Of a stretch of DNA of 59,477 nucleotides, positions 42,353 to 52,134 are shown one piece after another (within the stretch, counting starts at the first letter, position 1; each line of letters starts with the position of its first letter). The notes beneath the pieces are model-generated. The model did no database searches. It was not told the origin of the DNA and saw nothing but the letters and a program-made list of their open reading frames with translations. The stretch covers positions 1 through 59,477 of the forward strand of contig NZ_LZTB01000029.1 of NCBI RefSeq assembly GCF_001665685.1. Reading direction: 5' to 3'. A program made the position numbers and the translations under genes. Origin of the DNA: Mycobacterium sp. 852013-50091_SCH5140682. Lineage in GTDB: Bacteria; Actinomycetota; Actinomycetes; Mycobacteriales; Mycobacteriaceae.

Positions 42353-43312
42353 TCAAACGGGCGGACGGTGCATGTTGCACCCTTCGAGCCGAACAGTCTT
42401 CGACGCCAGAGCACGTACCGGCAGGTCTCCCATGGACAGCAATCCGCTGGGCGCGCCGATGACCGCCGTCGCGACGTTGACCGCTGCTGCGATGGTGCTC
42501 ACGAACGATTCGAAGCCGGTCGGCGAGGTCAGGTCGATCACCGCTCGGCCGCCACACAATCCACGGGCGGCGTGGGTGACGGCCGCGATCTGGCCGGGTT
42601 CGATGGTGATGTGCCGGCCGACGCGTCTGATCTCGCTGACCATCGCGGGTCTCACCTGGGCGACCTCGATTGTGTCCAAGGTCCAGCCGAGGCCGCTCGC
42701 GAGCGCACTGATGGATTGCTCGAAACCGTAGTGACCGACCACGGCGCCGGAAGCCTGTGCGGCACTGAACTGTTCGGGTGTCAGGCCCATACCGAATTTC
42801 GACAGGATCGCCCCGTACCGTGACATGTTCGTTCGGCGACGGATGATCACCCGGTCGACGCGCTGGGAGAGCGTGGTCAGCAGCAGCGGCAGCGTGTCCA
42901 TGAGGACGCCGGGATTCGCCCCGGTGCCCAGGACGGTCACGTCGTGTGCTTTGGCCGTGTCGTCCAGACGGCGTGCGATCTCCGGATGACTCGACCACGG
43001 GTACGCCAGTTCCTCGCAGATGCTCATCACGTTGTACGACCGCTCGAGCAACGACACGATGGTGTCGGCGACGTGGTTCAGATCCGACGTCGTCGCGACG
43101 ATCGCAAGTTCGGCCGGCGGCAGGCCCGCGGGATCGTCGACGACGGTCACGCCGTTCGCCGCACTGCCGGCGAGGGCGCCGAGGTCCGTGCCGATCACCG
43201 CGGGGTTGCGATCGGCCGCACCGACGATCTCGACGTCGGCGCGCTGCAGCAGGGACTGTGCCATGGCGACACCGGTGGCGCCGAGGCCCACCATCACGAT
43301 TCGTTGTGCCAT
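42353..43312 (-). CDS. DHDPR-like NAD(P)H-dependent amine dehydrogenase
   Basis: A 319-residue protein with a Rossmann N terminus (VMVGLGATGVAMAQSLLQ) and the conserved LGTGANPGVLMDTLPLLL segment near residue 130, as in 2,4-diaminopentanoate-dehydrogenase-like enzymes. These remove an amino group from diamino or amino acids. A terminator-free 66-base gap separates it from the alcohol dehydrogenase gene. The specific substrate is not known. Confidence 0.82.
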   Translation of the reverse strand: MAQRIVMVGLGATGVAMAQSLLQRADVEIVGAADRNPAVIGTDLGALAGSAANGVTVVDDPAGLPPAELAIVATTSDLNHVADTIVSLLERSYNVMSICEELAYPWSSHPEIARRLDDTAKAHDVTVLGTGANPGVLMDTLPLLLTTLSQRVDRVIIRRRTNMSRYGAILSKFGMGLTPEQFSAAQASGAVVGHYGFEQSISALASGLGWTLDTIEVAQVRPAMVSEIRRVGRHITIEPGQIAAVTHAARGLCGGRAVIDLTSPTGFESFVSTIAAAVNVATAVIGAPSGLLSMGDLPVRALASKTVRLEGCNMHRPPV

Positions 43313-43379
43313 TTCTCTCCCTATTTCAAGGGGATTCGCTGGTTCGCCCGAGCGTGCTCCCGTGGACGGTTATCGACCG

Positions 43380-44495
43380 TCAGTACTTGATCACCGAACG
43401 GATACCGACGCCGCGCTTCATCTCGTCGAACCCCTCGTTGATCTCCTCCAGGGCGATGACGCGGGTCACGAGCGAGTCGAGGTCGATGCGGTCGTGCATG
43501 TAGTGCTCGACGAGCAAGGGGAAATCGGTGGCCGGCATGCTTGAGCCATAGTTCGAGCCGATGAGGGAAAGCTCTTGATCAGACATGACGAACGGGTCGA
43601 TGGTGATCTTCATGCCGTCCGCCACCTGGCCCGCGACGACGGCGGTGCCACCTCGGGCCAAGGCGGCATAGGCAGCCTCAATGGTCTGCGGCAGTCCGAT
43701 GGCCTCGATGGCGACCTCCACACCACGCCCGTCGGTGAGTTGTGCGATTCTCTCCGCCAGATTCTCTTGCGCGCTGTTGATGACTTCGTTGGCCCCGAAA
43801 ACCCTTGCTTGTCGCAGCTTTTCGTCGGAGATGTCGGCGGCGATGATCTGCCGCGCACCGACCAGGCGCGCACCCTGGATGGCGTTGAGTCCGACACCGC
43901 CGCAGCCGATGACCAACACGATGTCACTGGGCCGCACCTTGGCGGTGTTGACCGAGGCCCCGATACCGGTGGTGACGGCGCAGCCGATCAATGCCGACTG
44001 TTCGAAGGGCGCGTCGTCACGGATCGCTATCGCGCCGGATTCGGGCACCATCGCATATTGGCCGAACGTGCCGACGCCGGCGAAGCTCAGGACGTCCTTG
44101 CCGTCCGCCCCGGTGATCCGCGACCGGCCGTCGAAGGACAGATGGTTGGCCGAATGCTGGCTGACCATGTCGCACAAGACGGGCCGCCCGCTGATGCAGT
44201 AGCGGCACCTGCGGCATGAGGGTGTCCACGACAGCACAACGTGATCGCCTTTCGCCAGGGAAGTCACCCCCTCCCCCACGCTCTCGACGATCCCGGCGCC
44301 TTCATGGCCGAGAATCATGGGTGTCGGCACGCCCCACTCACCGGCAAGCACGTGAAAGTCGCTGTGACACAACCCGCTCGCCTTGAGCCGCACGAGTACG
44401 TCGCCGGGCGGAGGCGTCGACGGCAGCGAGACTTTCTCGATGGTCAGTGGCGCGTTCGGCGTCCTGAAGACGGCGGCATCGAATTCGATGGTCAT
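43380..44495 (-). CDS. zinc-dependent alcohol dehydrogenase
   Basis: A 371-residue class-III-like MDR. GLCHSDFHVLAGEW (catalytic Cys) near residue 42, LGHEGAGIVESVGEGV near 62, the structural zinc cluster CRRCRYCISGRPVLC near 93, and GCGGVGLNAIQGARLVGA for NAD near 195 are all present, so both zincs are retained. It oxidises an alcohol to an aldehyde. It sits between the amine-dehydrogenase-like and the acyl-CoA ligase genes. Confidence 0.9.
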   Translation of the reverse strand: MTIEFDAAVFRTPNAPLTIEKVSLPSTPPPGDVLVRLKASGLCHSDFHVLAGEWGVPTPMILGHEGAGIVESVGEGVTSLAKGDHVVLSWTPSCRRCRYCISGRPVLCDMVSQHSANHLSFDGRSRITGADGKDVLSFAGVGTFGQYAMVPESGAIAIRDDAPFEQSALIGCAVTTGIGASVNTAKVRPSDIVLVIGCGGVGLNAIQGARLVGARQIIAADISDEKLRQARVFGANEVINSAQENLAERIAQLTDGRGVEVAIEAIGLPQTIEAAYAALARGGTAVVAGQVADGMKITIDPFVMSDQELSLIGSNYGSSMPATDFPLLVEHYMHDRIDLDSLVTRVIALEEINEGFDEMKRGVGIRSVIKY

Positions 44496-44514
44496 GGCAG
44501 ATATCCCTTTTCAG

Positions 44515-46053
44515 TCACAGTGGTTTCGGGTTCAGTGCTGCATCGAAGTCAGCACGGACGGTCTTACGATCGAACTTGCCGGATGCGTTGAGGGGAAGCG
44601 CGTCGTACAGGACCCATCGATCGGGAATCGCATAGTCGGGCAGGCACGTCCGAAGAAACCCGACGAGGTCCTGCTCATCGAAGGCCGCGCCCGGGCGAAG
44701 CTCGATGGCCGCCGCGATACGCTGTTGAAGGATATCGTCGGCATAGCCGAAAGCGCATGCGGCCGCTACGTTCTCGTGACGAGCGATATGTGACTCGACG
44801 AACGTGGGCATGATCTTCTCACCCCCGCGGTTGATCACCTCGTCGGCCCGACCGTGCAGCCACAGCAGTCCGTCGTCGTCGATGCGACCGATATCGCCTG
44901 TGCGCAGCCACTGTCCGGTCATCTTCTCGGACGTCCAACCCGGCTCATCCCAGTAGCCGAGCATTCGCGTCGGCCCGGCGACCCACACTTCTCCCAACCC
45001 GCCAGGTTCTACGTCTGCGCCCGACTCGTCGACGATGCGCAATTCGACGCCAGGCAGCGGCCGTCCCACGGATTCGGCTTTGGTCGCGGCCAAGTCACTC
45101 GGCAGGAACGTGCACACCGATGTGAACTCGCTCAGTCCATAGGCGTGTACGAGCTTGAGGTGTGGCCACCGCCGAAGGAGCTCCTGCACCCAGGCCTCGG
45201 GCATTGCGCTGCCGCCGTACATGATTGCGCGCATGCCGCCGAAGATCGCGTCAGCCTCGTCGTGCAGCATCAGCATTCGCAGCATGCTCGGTACGGCCGC
45301 CAGAAATGTCACCGGCCGAGCTATCAGCTCCGCTGCCGCTTCCCCGGTCCGGTAACGCCGCAACAAGTTCGTCGTCCCGCCGGATGCGACCATGTGCGCC
45401 AGTTGATCTGCGAAGCCCGTGTTGTGAAAAATCGGTACGACGATGAGGGTGCTGTCGTCCGGGCCCGTTTCGAAATAGTCCGAGAACGCGTATGCCAGCT
45501 CAGACATCGCGACACTGCCGATGACTGCACCCTTGGGGATACCAGTGGTACCTGAGGTGAAGCTGATGAGCGCGGGAACGTCATCGCCTTCCGAATCGTC
45601 AGATGCGGCAACCTGATCAGGGGGAACCAGTCCCTCCTCCCGTAGCAGCGCCTCGAGCTCGATGCACTGAGCGCCGGTCGAAGCGAGTAGGTCCGGAGGG
45701 ACGAGGCCTGCGTCGTGAAGCACCACCTTGGCGTCGACCTTGGCGACCTGCGCCGCGATCTGACTGTGTGCGAGCCGGGTGTTCATCGGAACGACGATCA
45801 GGCGTGCGCGTTGACACCCGAGGAATGCGACGACCCATTCCAGGCTGTTCTCTCCGAGCAACACGACACGATCGCCGATTCGCGCACCGCGAGTACGCAG
45901 TGCGGCACCGAAGCGGGTCATCGCTTCGTCGAGTTCCAGCCATGTGAGAGCCGTTCCGCCGCACCGTAATGCGACGGCTGTCGGTCGTGTTGCCGCCCAG
46001 CGAGCCACCGTCTCGGCAAGGCTCGCGTGCTCGGTGTCCGAAGAGTGCGTCAT
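44515..46053 (-). CDS. AMP-dependent acyl-CoA ligase
   Basis: A 512-residue ANL enzyme with phosphate loop ISFTSGTTGIPKGAVIG near residue 175, VHAYGLSEFTSV near 300, LRTGDIGRIDDDGLLWLHGR near 400 and catalytic-Lys region LPLNASGKFDRKTV near 490. It would form a CoA ester of a carboxylic acid produced by the alcohol dehydrogenase step. Its minus-strand neighbour upstream is the saccharopine-dehydrogenase-like gene, 9 bases away. Confidence 0.9.
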   Translation of the reverse strand: MTHSSDTEHASLAETVARWAATRPTAVALRCGGTALTWLELDEAMTRFGAALRTRGARIGDRVVLLGENSLEWVVAFLGCQRARLIVVPMNTRLAHSQIAAQVAKVDAKVVLHDAGLVPPDLLASTGAQCIELEALLREEGLVPPDQVAASDDSEGDDVPALISFTSGTTGIPKGAVIGSVAMSELAYAFSDYFETGPDDSTLIVVPIFHNTGFADQLAHMVASGGTTNLLRRYRTGEAAAELIARPVTFLAAVPSMLRMLMLHDEADAIFGGMRAIMYGGSAMPEAWVQELLRRWPHLKLVHAYGLSEFTSVCTFLPSDLAATKAESVGRPLPGVELRIVDESGADVEPGGLGEVWVAGPTRMLGYWDEPGWTSEKMTGQWLRTGDIGRIDDDGLLWLHGRADEVINRGGEKIMPTFVESHIARHENVAAACAFGYADDILQQRIAAAIELRPGAAFDEQDLVGFLRTCLPDYAIPDRWVLYDALPLNASGKFDRKTVRADFDAALNPKPL

Positions 46054-46062
46054 CGAGATCCC

Positions 46063-47232
46063 TCAGACTCCGGCAGGCGACGAAAGGGGTGCAGATTCGG
46101 CTGCGAGGCTCTGGATACCCGGCCCGAATCCGCCCAGCGAGCGTCCGATTCTCTCGAACTCGGTGAGGGCGAACTGCCAGGGGACGATCTCCGGCCCCCA
46201 CGCTCCCGGCGGAGGACATTCCCGCAGCGCCGAAAGTGCGGCGACCGCCGCACCGAGGCCCGTACCACGCGACATCGGAGCGTCATCGATCAGTGCAACG
46301 GCACCCTGCACGCGGGGCCCGTCGAGAACTTGAATCAACAGCGCCGTCAACGGTTTACCGCTCTTCGGTCTGGCCGATGCCTCGTGCCGTGCCCACATCA
46401 TCTTCCAGAGGAACTCCGCCGGTTCCACATCCTGTCCGGCGATGTTCACCACGACGTCATCGTGGCCGAATCCGATGCGCCCCAGCGTCGAAAATGCTGC
46501 GTTGGCCCAGTCGGGGCGCAATGACCCCTTGCAACTGGCGTTTCGCAACCGGGGGAAGAATCTGGCGAGGGTCCTCGGCTCTGGATGAGCGGTGTCATAT
46601 GCCTGGATGACGCCGAGTGGATCGGGGAAGGTGAACGTCGCGGCTGTTTCCGGCACAAAACCCGGCGACTGCACCCACTGCCCGTCGCGCCAAACGGGGC
46701 ACGGCGTGACCGCCATGTGGAGCATGTGGCGCAACGGAGCGAGTCCTCCCGGGTCCCGCTCGTGAGTCGCCCACACCACCTGGACGCCGTCACTGTCGGG
46801 GAATTCGTCAAGCAGTCGGGCGGCGCACCAGTTCGATACTCCGGGGGACCATCCCGCACCGCTGACGAGCGCGACGCCCGCGCGCTTGGCATCGGCGTCC
46901 ATAGCCAGGACCGTCTCGGTCGCCTCGAGGTCGTCACCGATATCGATGTACGTCGTGCCCGCCCTCAACGCTGCTTGGGCCAGGCTGCCCGAGCCGGCAT
47001 AGAACGGCCCAGACATGTTGAGCACCAAGTCAAGCCCGTCCAGCTCCACCGTCCCCGTGGTGACGTCGACCATCTGTCCTCGAACGCGTCTCGGGTCGAG
47101 CGCCTCAGCGCGGCGGAGCGCTTCAGGCGAACGGTCCATCGCCAAGAACTGCGCATCGGGCAGATGGTCGAGCAAGATCCGCAGAGCGGCTCCGCCCATC
47201 TGCCCCACGCCGGCAATACCTACAGACACCAT
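46063..47232 (-). CDS. saccharopine-dehydrogenase-family oxidoreductase
   Basis: A 389-residue protein, MVSVGIAGVGQMGGAALRIL, with a Rossmann domain and the later MSGPFYAGSGSLAQAAL, GTTYIDIGDDLEAT, VSGAGWSPGVSNW segments typical of the saccharopine reductase-like family (also mycobacterial trans-acting enoyl reductases). Acting on an amino acid derivative is the usual case. It is divergent from a TetR gene with a palindromic operator between, and is the first gene of the leftward catabolic operon. Confidence 0.83.
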   Translation of the reverse strand: MVSVGIAGVGQMGGAALRILLDHLPDAQFLAMDRSPEALRRAEALDPRRVRGQMVDVTTGTVELDGLDLVLNMSGPFYAGSGSLAQAALRAGTTYIDIGDDLEATETVLAMDADAKRAGVALVSGAGWSPGVSNWCAARLLDEFPDSDGVQVVWATHERDPGGLAPLRHMLHMAVTPCPVWRDGQWVQSPGFVPETAATFTFPDPLGVIQAYDTAHPEPRTLARFFPRLRNASCKGSLRPDWANAAFSTLGRIGFGHDDVVVNIAGQDVEPAEFLWKMMWARHEASARPKSGKPLTALLIQVLDGPRVQGAVALIDDAPMSRGTGLGAAVAALSALRECPPPGAWGPEIVPWQFALTEFERIGRSLGGFGPGIQSLAAESAPLSSPAGV

Positions 47233-47304
47233 GTCGTGCCCCTTCCAAGATCGCGCCCTCGCCGAGGTACGCCAGTCGGTGCGGATTCATCACGCAAGTT
47301 TACG

Positions 47305-47318
47305 AACGAACATTCGTT
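47305..47318. promoter_or_regulatory. operator AACGAACATTCGTT
   Basis: An almost perfect palindrome between the divergent saccharopine-dehydrogenase-like operon and the TetR gene. Its core AACGAAnnTTCGTT recurs in the perfect 18-bp palindrome at 48296-48313 before the permease gene. Confidence 0.75.
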
Positions 47319-47448
47319 AGGCTACGTTCGACACTGGTTCCCGTCAACAGTTCGCCCTGCATTCATGTGCCGGTACCGCACGGGCCACCGAATTCAGGCC
47401 CGACCCGAGGGTCGTAACCTTGGACCGACCCGGCTATCTGGAGGACAC

Positions 47449-48129
47449 ATGACATCCGCAAGAGGTTCCTCGGCCCGGCATGCCGCGAGCCCCCCGGAGC
47501 TGGACCGTTCAGCAGCCATCGCGAGCCTCGGCCGGGTTTTCGATCCGGACGTCATGCGCGAGAGGATCCTGGCAGCCGCCATCACGATCGTCGCCGATCG
47601 CGGATTCGGCGCCTTCACCGTTCGGGAAGTCGCTGAAGCCGCCGGCATCAAGGCGCCTGGACTGTACAGCCACTTTCCCTCGAAGGAAGCGATCCTCACC
47701 GAGGCGGTCTCCCGGGTGCTGGCCGACTTCATGGACAACGCGGCGGACGTGAGCGGCCTCGATCCCGAGGAAGAACTGCGGGAGACGGTCCGCCGACACG
47801 TGCTGTACCAAATCCAGAACATGCACATTGCTCGCGTCGCGGATCTCGTTCTCAACACGGCCACCGCCGGCCAGTTCCTGTCGACCGATGACTACGACAG
47901 ACTGCTCTCCGCGCAACGCGCCTACTTGAATCTGGTGTGCGACCGCGTGACAGCCTTCGCCCCCGAGGTGCCGCACGCCGAGGTCACGATTGTCTCGATC
48001 GCCATCATCGCCATGTGTGATCGTGTCGCGAATTGGTTCCAGACCGACGGCCCGATGAAGCCCGAGGAAGTCGCCGAGCTGCATTGGCAGATGGCGCGCT
48101 CGATGCTCGTCGGACATCGGGCCGACTGA
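47449..48129 (+). CDS. TetR-family regulator
   Basis: A 226-residue repressor. The ATG at 47449 follows GGAGGA; the longer open frame from 46585 covers the opposite-strand gene. The HTH (TVREVAEAAGIKAPGLYSHFPSKEAIL) is near residue 60. Given palindromes on both sides, it probably represses the leftward enzyme operon, itself, and the rightward permease operon, inducing all when the substrate is present. Confidence 0.87.
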   Translation: MTSARGSSARHAASPPELDRSAAIASLGRVFDPDVMRERILAAAITIVADRGFGAFTVREVAEAAGIKAPGLYSHFPSKEAILTEAVSRVLADFMDNAADVSGLDPEEELRETVRRHVLYQIQNMHIARVADLVLNTATAGQFLSTDDYDRLLSAQRAYLNLVCDRVTAFAPEVPHAEVTIVSIAIIAMCDRVANWFQTDGPMKPEEVAELHWQMARSMLVGHRAD

Positions 48130-48295
48130 ACCGAGACAGCGGCGCATACCGTTCGCCGCTGCAGTTACTGCGCCCGACGAGGCGCACACCCTAAGCACGC
48201 CAAGGTAATTCGCGCTTCCGCCGCCGACTGGCGAGTCCCGCGATCAGCCGACCGTTGACATGGCGCTCGGGCGAAAGTAGCGTACGTCACTCATA

Positions 48296-48313
48296 CGAAC
48301 GAATATTCGTTCG
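48296..48313. promoter_or_regulatory. perfect operator palindrome CGAACGAATATTCGTTCG
   Basis: An 18-bp perfect palindrome 64 bases before the permease ATG. It shares the AACGAAnnTTCGTT core with the site at 47305, so one TetR is likely to bind both. Confidence 0.8.
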
Positions 48314-48376
48314 CTCGCAGTTCTCGCATCACATCCACCTCCGGCTGGTCGCCGGACGCTCAGATAGGTAGGTCTC

Positions 48377-49882
48377 ATGACTGCCGAGGAAGACCTGGTC
48401 CTGAAGCAGCTCGGTTATGCCCAGCAGCTGGACCGATCAGTAAGTCCATTCGCCTCGTTCTGCGTCGGATTCGCCGTGATCAGTGCGACGACAGCGGTGT
48501 ATGCGGGCTTCGGCTTCGGCCTGAGCACCGCTGGACCCGCCTTTGTCTGGACAGTGCCCGTTGTCGTCGTCATCTTCGCCATCTGGGCGATGATCGCGGC
48601 CGACCTCGCGGTCAAACTCCCGCTTGCCGGCTACGCCTACCAATGGACCAGTCGGCTCGTCCATCCGAGCCTCGGGTGGTTCACGGGCTACCTGGGTTTG
48701 ATCGGCTTCATCTCCGGATTCACCGGGGTCGCCTACACCTTCTCGACGTACTTCGCCGGGCTCATCGGTTGGAACGCGACCACCCCCGAGTTGGTCGGCA
48801 CCACCGCGATCGTTCTGCTGGTCTGTGTCCTGATCAACGTCTACGGCATTCGACTCGCGACGGCGATCAACAACCTCGGTGTCATTCTCGAAATCTTTCT
48901 GACCGTAGGGGTTACGGCCTTCGTCCTCATCTTCGTCGTGCTCCTCAGGCACGCCGGCCAGCCACTGAGCTACTTGGCGTCGCACGGTGACACGGCTACG
49001 TCGCCGTACATGTTCGCCTGGATGGTCGCGAGCCTGGGCGCGCTGTTCGGACTGCTCGGCGTGGAGGCGCCGGCCGATATCGCGGAAGAGACCAGGGCCG
49101 CGCGTCGAGTGATCCCGCGCACGATGTTCATGGCGCTCGGGACGGCCGCGGTGATCGAGTTCTTCATGTACGTCACGTTCTTGCTGGCGACGGGAGATCG
49201 CAAGGCCGTCAACGGAAGTGCGACACCCATCGAAGAGATCATCGCTTCACAGATCTCTCCGCACTTCGCAGACTTCGTCGTCGCCATCGCCCTGACGAAC
49301 ATCCTGGTGTGCGTGTTGGCAAACATGCTCGTCGCGACCCGCCTGCTCTACGCCATGTCACGCGACAACATGACGCCACTCGCGCGAGTGTTCAACACGG
49401 TGTCCGCCAAGCACCGGGTCCCGACCTCCGCGGTGTGGGGATCGGCAGCAGTCTCCGCGTTCTTCCTGGTCACAGCACTGTTCAGCGAAGCCGCATTCGC
49501 CTACATCCTGGGCATGGCAACCATCGGATATGTCGGGGTCTACATCCTCACCACGGCAGGAATGCTCGTTGCCGACGCCCGCGGCACGTTCCCGAAATCG
49601 GAACCGGGCTTCTTCGACCTCGGACGCTTCCGCAGGCCAATCCACATTCTTGGCCTCGCGAGCTTCACAATCGTGCTGGCCGCGCTGGTTCTGCTGCCCG
49701 ACTTCCGGCCCAACCTGCTTCCGCTGGCGGTGTTGCTGGCCCTGGGCTTCGGCTGGTGGCTGTTCGTGCTTCGTCGGCGCATCGCCGCGGGTGATGCGGG
49801 TCCCCGGAAGTCAACGATCACCGACCGCGCCGTGGTGACCGCCGATGCCACCGCGGGTGATCAGACGAAGAACGCCGGATGA
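48377..49882 (+). CDS. APC-family amino-acid permease
   Basis: A 501-residue membrane protein with about twelve hydrophobic segments and the APC signature near the start (LDRSVSPFASFCVGFAVISATTAVYAGFGFGL; key part SPFASFCVGFAVISA). It belongs to the amino-acid/polyamine permeases and is a probable inner-membrane importer of the compound degraded by the neighbouring enzymes. The stop overlaps the ATG of the MFS gene (ATGA). Confidence 0.9.
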   Translation: MTAEEDLVLKQLGYAQQLDRSVSPFASFCVGFAVISATTAVYAGFGFGLSTAGPAFVWTVPVVVVIFAIWAMIAADLAVKLPLAGYAYQWTSRLVHPSLGWFTGYLGLIGFISGFTGVAYTFSTYFAGLIGWNATTPELVGTTAIVLLVCVLINVYGIRLATAINNLGVILEIFLTVGVTAFVLIFVVLLRHAGQPLSYLASHGDTATSPYMFAWMVASLGALFGLLGVEAPADIAEETRAARRVIPRTMFMALGTAAVIEFFMYVTFLLATGDRKAVNGSATPIEEIIASQISPHFADFVVAIALTNILVCVLANMLVATRLLYAMSRDNMTPLARVFNTVSAKHRVPTSAVWGSAAVSAFFLVTALFSEAAFAYILGMATIGYVGVYILTTAGMLVADARGTFPKSEPGFFDLGRFRRPIHILGLASFTIVLAALVLLPDFRPNLLPLAVLLALGFGWWLFVLRRRIAAGDAGPRKSTITDRAVVTADATAGDQTKNAG

Positions 49883-51225
49883 GTCTGGCCGAGGCGACGG
49901 CGACGCATGCCGCCGTCGCGCTGGTCGTGATTCGACGTACTGCCCAGAAACGCAACGCATTTCGTCTACAAAGCCCAACCCGGACACCTCCTGCCGAGGA
50001 GCGAGTCACCGTTACGCGTGCGGAGGTAACACTCGAAGAACCCGGCATCGCGGAGCACGCGAAGAGCCGGTGGTCCGTCTTCGTCGCGTATGGACTGCTC
50101 GCCGCCGCCACCCAGGCGCTCGTCGTGAACTACGCGCCGGTGACCGACGACGCCGCGCGGCACTTCGGAGTTTCAGTAGCCTCAATCGGTTGGCTGTCTC
50201 AGGTCTTTCCGCTGATCTACGTGCTGCTCGCCATCCCGGCAGGCCTCACGCTGGATCGGTTCTTCCGGCCCGCCCTGATCGCCGGCGCGATCCTCACCGC
50301 CTGCGGAGCATTCGTGAGGCTGATTGCGGACGACTTCACGTGGGCACTGACCGGACAGGTTGTTGCCGCGGTCGGACAGCCCTTCGTCCTCAACGCCATC
50401 CCGGGGCTCGCTGTCGGCTATCTCGCCGTGAAGGACCGCACAGTCGGAATTGCCGTCGCATCGTCGGCCACTTTCGGCGGGATGGTCGTGGGATATCTGC
50501 TCGGCGCGTGCTTGCCAGGCGAGCGCAACATCCATGCCCTCACCATCATCACCGCCCTGCTGGCGCTGGATGCCGGGCTGTGTCTGCTTGGGGCGCTGCG
50601 CTTCTCGCAGCCGCTGGGAGGTGCCGAGGCCATTCGCGCGACCGGTGGCCTTCGTGCGTTCCGCACCGCATTCGGCAACCGCTACCTGCGGCGCTTGTGC
50701 GCTGTCGTAGCCATCCCGATGGGTACGTTCATCGCGCTCGCGACGTTCGTCCAGCCACTGCTGGAACCGGCCGGAGTCTCAGAGTCGACTGCCGGGCTCA
50801 TCTTGGCGTTCACCATGATCGCCGGTGTCATCGGCTGCGCCGCCGTGCCGGTTTGGGCGGATCGGCGTGGCCGGGAGGTCCAAATCATGGGCGTGGGAAT
50901 CGGTTTCACGGCCGTGGCGTGCGTGCACTTGGCCTTGGTCCCCAGCACGACGATGGGGTTCCTCACGTTGATCGGGGTCGGTTTCCTCCTCCTTCCGGCA
51001 CTGCCCATCGTGCTGGCTCTCAGTGAGCGGCACGCCCCCGACGCCGAGAGCACAGCAGCCGGGCTCATCTGGATGGCGGGCAATCTGGGCGGCGTCGTCC
51101 TCGCCACGGCTGTCGGATTGCTCGTCACGCATCCGGCGACCGCGTTTCTCGCTCTGGCCGCTGCAACGCTGTTGGCGCTGCCCGCACTTCGCTGGTTCGA
51201 CCGGCTGCAGCGCCGTGTCCCCTGA
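49879..51225 (+). CDS. MFS transporter
   Basis: A 448-residue major facilitator protein. Twelve hydrophobic segments start near residue 60; the first loop motif is AIPAGLTLDRFFRP and a repeat motif PVWADRRGREV occurs near residue 335. The first ~50 residues before the membrane part are unusual (AVALVVIRRTAQKRNAF) and resemble the opening of crotonase proteins, so the true start may be further in or the gene may have captured a short fragment. Cotranscribed with the permease. Confidence 0.85.
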   Translation: MSLAEATATHAAVALVVIRRTAQKRNAFRLQSPTRTPPAEERVTVTRAEVTLEEPGIAEHAKSRWSVFVAYGLLAAATQALVVNYAPVTDDAARHFGVSVASIGWLSQVFPLIYVLLAIPAGLTLDRFFRPALIAGAILTACGAFVRLIADDFTWALTGQVVAAVGQPFVLNAIPGLAVGYLAVKDRTVGIAVASSATFGGMVVGYLLGACLPGERNIHALTIITALLALDAGLCLLGALRFSQPLGGAEAIRATGGLRAFRTAFGNRYLRRLCAVVAIPMGTFIALATFVQPLLEPAGVSESTAGLILAFTMIAGVIGCAAVPVWADRRGREVQIMGVGIGFTAVACVHLALVPSTTMGFLTLIGVGFLLLPALPIVLALSERHAPDAESTAAGLIWMAGNLGGVVLATAVGLLVTHPATAFLALAAATLLALPALRWFDRLQRRVP

Positions 51226-51357
51226 GCTCGGATGTGTGCACGCTGCACCTCTTCCGGCTCAAAGCAGGTGCGCCCTGTCGTTGTGACTGGGGTCACTGAA
51301 CGGCGACAGTTGCACGTCGATCCCACCGCGATCTGCACTTCGAGAGGAATCACTGCG

Positions 51358-52062
51358 ATGAAGGATCTCATCTTCCTTACCGCCGCTGTCTGGTTGGCTG
51401 CCGTCGGCTACTGCTTCGGATGGAAGTTCATCCGAACCTACGGCAATTACCTGCTCGGCCTTGAATGTCTGGTCGTCGGCGTGTCCGCCACCAATTTCCT
51501 CATCGGGTCTCTACTCGGCCCCGCAGAGGGCGGCGTCGCCTACGACATCTCCTTTTTCCTCGACGCGTTCTCCCGGTCGTTCGGTTTCACGCTGATCCTC
51601 GTCATGGGTCTGATGGCCGTCACCCATCGATACAAGCCGACGATTGCCGTCGAGATCGGCGTGTTCGGGCTCGCCATCGCCGGTGGCGTGTTCCTCCGGA
51701 AGTTTCACGACGAGACGCTCCACGTCGCTCCGGCAACGTTCTATGTCGTGGTCAACCTGCTCACGACCGCGTTCCTGGCGTACTTCGTCAAGAGACTCTG
51801 GGAGTCTGGTGCCCAAAAGCTCGCCGTCGCAACCGGTCTGGTCACCGCTGCGGCTTCAGCCATCGCGATGAGCTACGACTTCTTCCCCCTCCCCTTTGAC
51901 GACCAGAACCGCACGTTCTTCTACACCGCCGCTCTGATCACGTGGGGAAGCCAGGGCCTCATCTACTTTCTCGCCTACCGAGCACTGCACAACCACAACG
52001 TGGCCACGGGCCCGAAAAGAAGCCAGAGCCAGAAAGCAGATGCCCGGCACAGTATCGGCTGA
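51358..52062 (+). CDS. conserved membrane protein of unknown function
   Basis: A 234-residue protein with roughly six to seven hydrophobic helices and conserved polar residues at helix ends (GWKFIRTYGNYLLGLECLVVG, FDDQNRTFFYTA). No family recognised. GAGAGG at 51342-51347 supports the ATG at 51358; the frame extends upstream only through non-conserved sequence. Its place between the MFS gene and the porin suggests a role in transport or membrane sensing. Confidence 0.72.
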   Translation: MKDLIFLTAAVWLAAVGYCFGWKFIRTYGNYLLGLECLVVGVSATNFLIGSLLGPAEGGVAYDISFFLDAFSRSFGFTLILVMGLMAVTHRYKPTIAVEIGVFGLAIAGGVFLRKFHDETLHVAPATFYVVVNLLTTAFLAYFVKRLWESGAQKLAVATGLVTAAASAIAMSYDFFPLPFDDQNRTFFYTAALITWGSQGLIYFLAYRALHNHNVATGPKRSQSQKADARHSIG

Positions 52063-52134
52063 ATCCTTACTCGGCACCCGGACTCAGATCCGGCCGCACA
52101 CCTGACATCACCAACAACATGAAAGGAATACAAC

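Noticed and set aside
46585..47448. Long extension of the TetR at 47449
   Set aside because: It overlaps the saccharopine-dehydrogenase-like gene on the other strand and lacks domain sense; GGAGGA marks the start at 47449.
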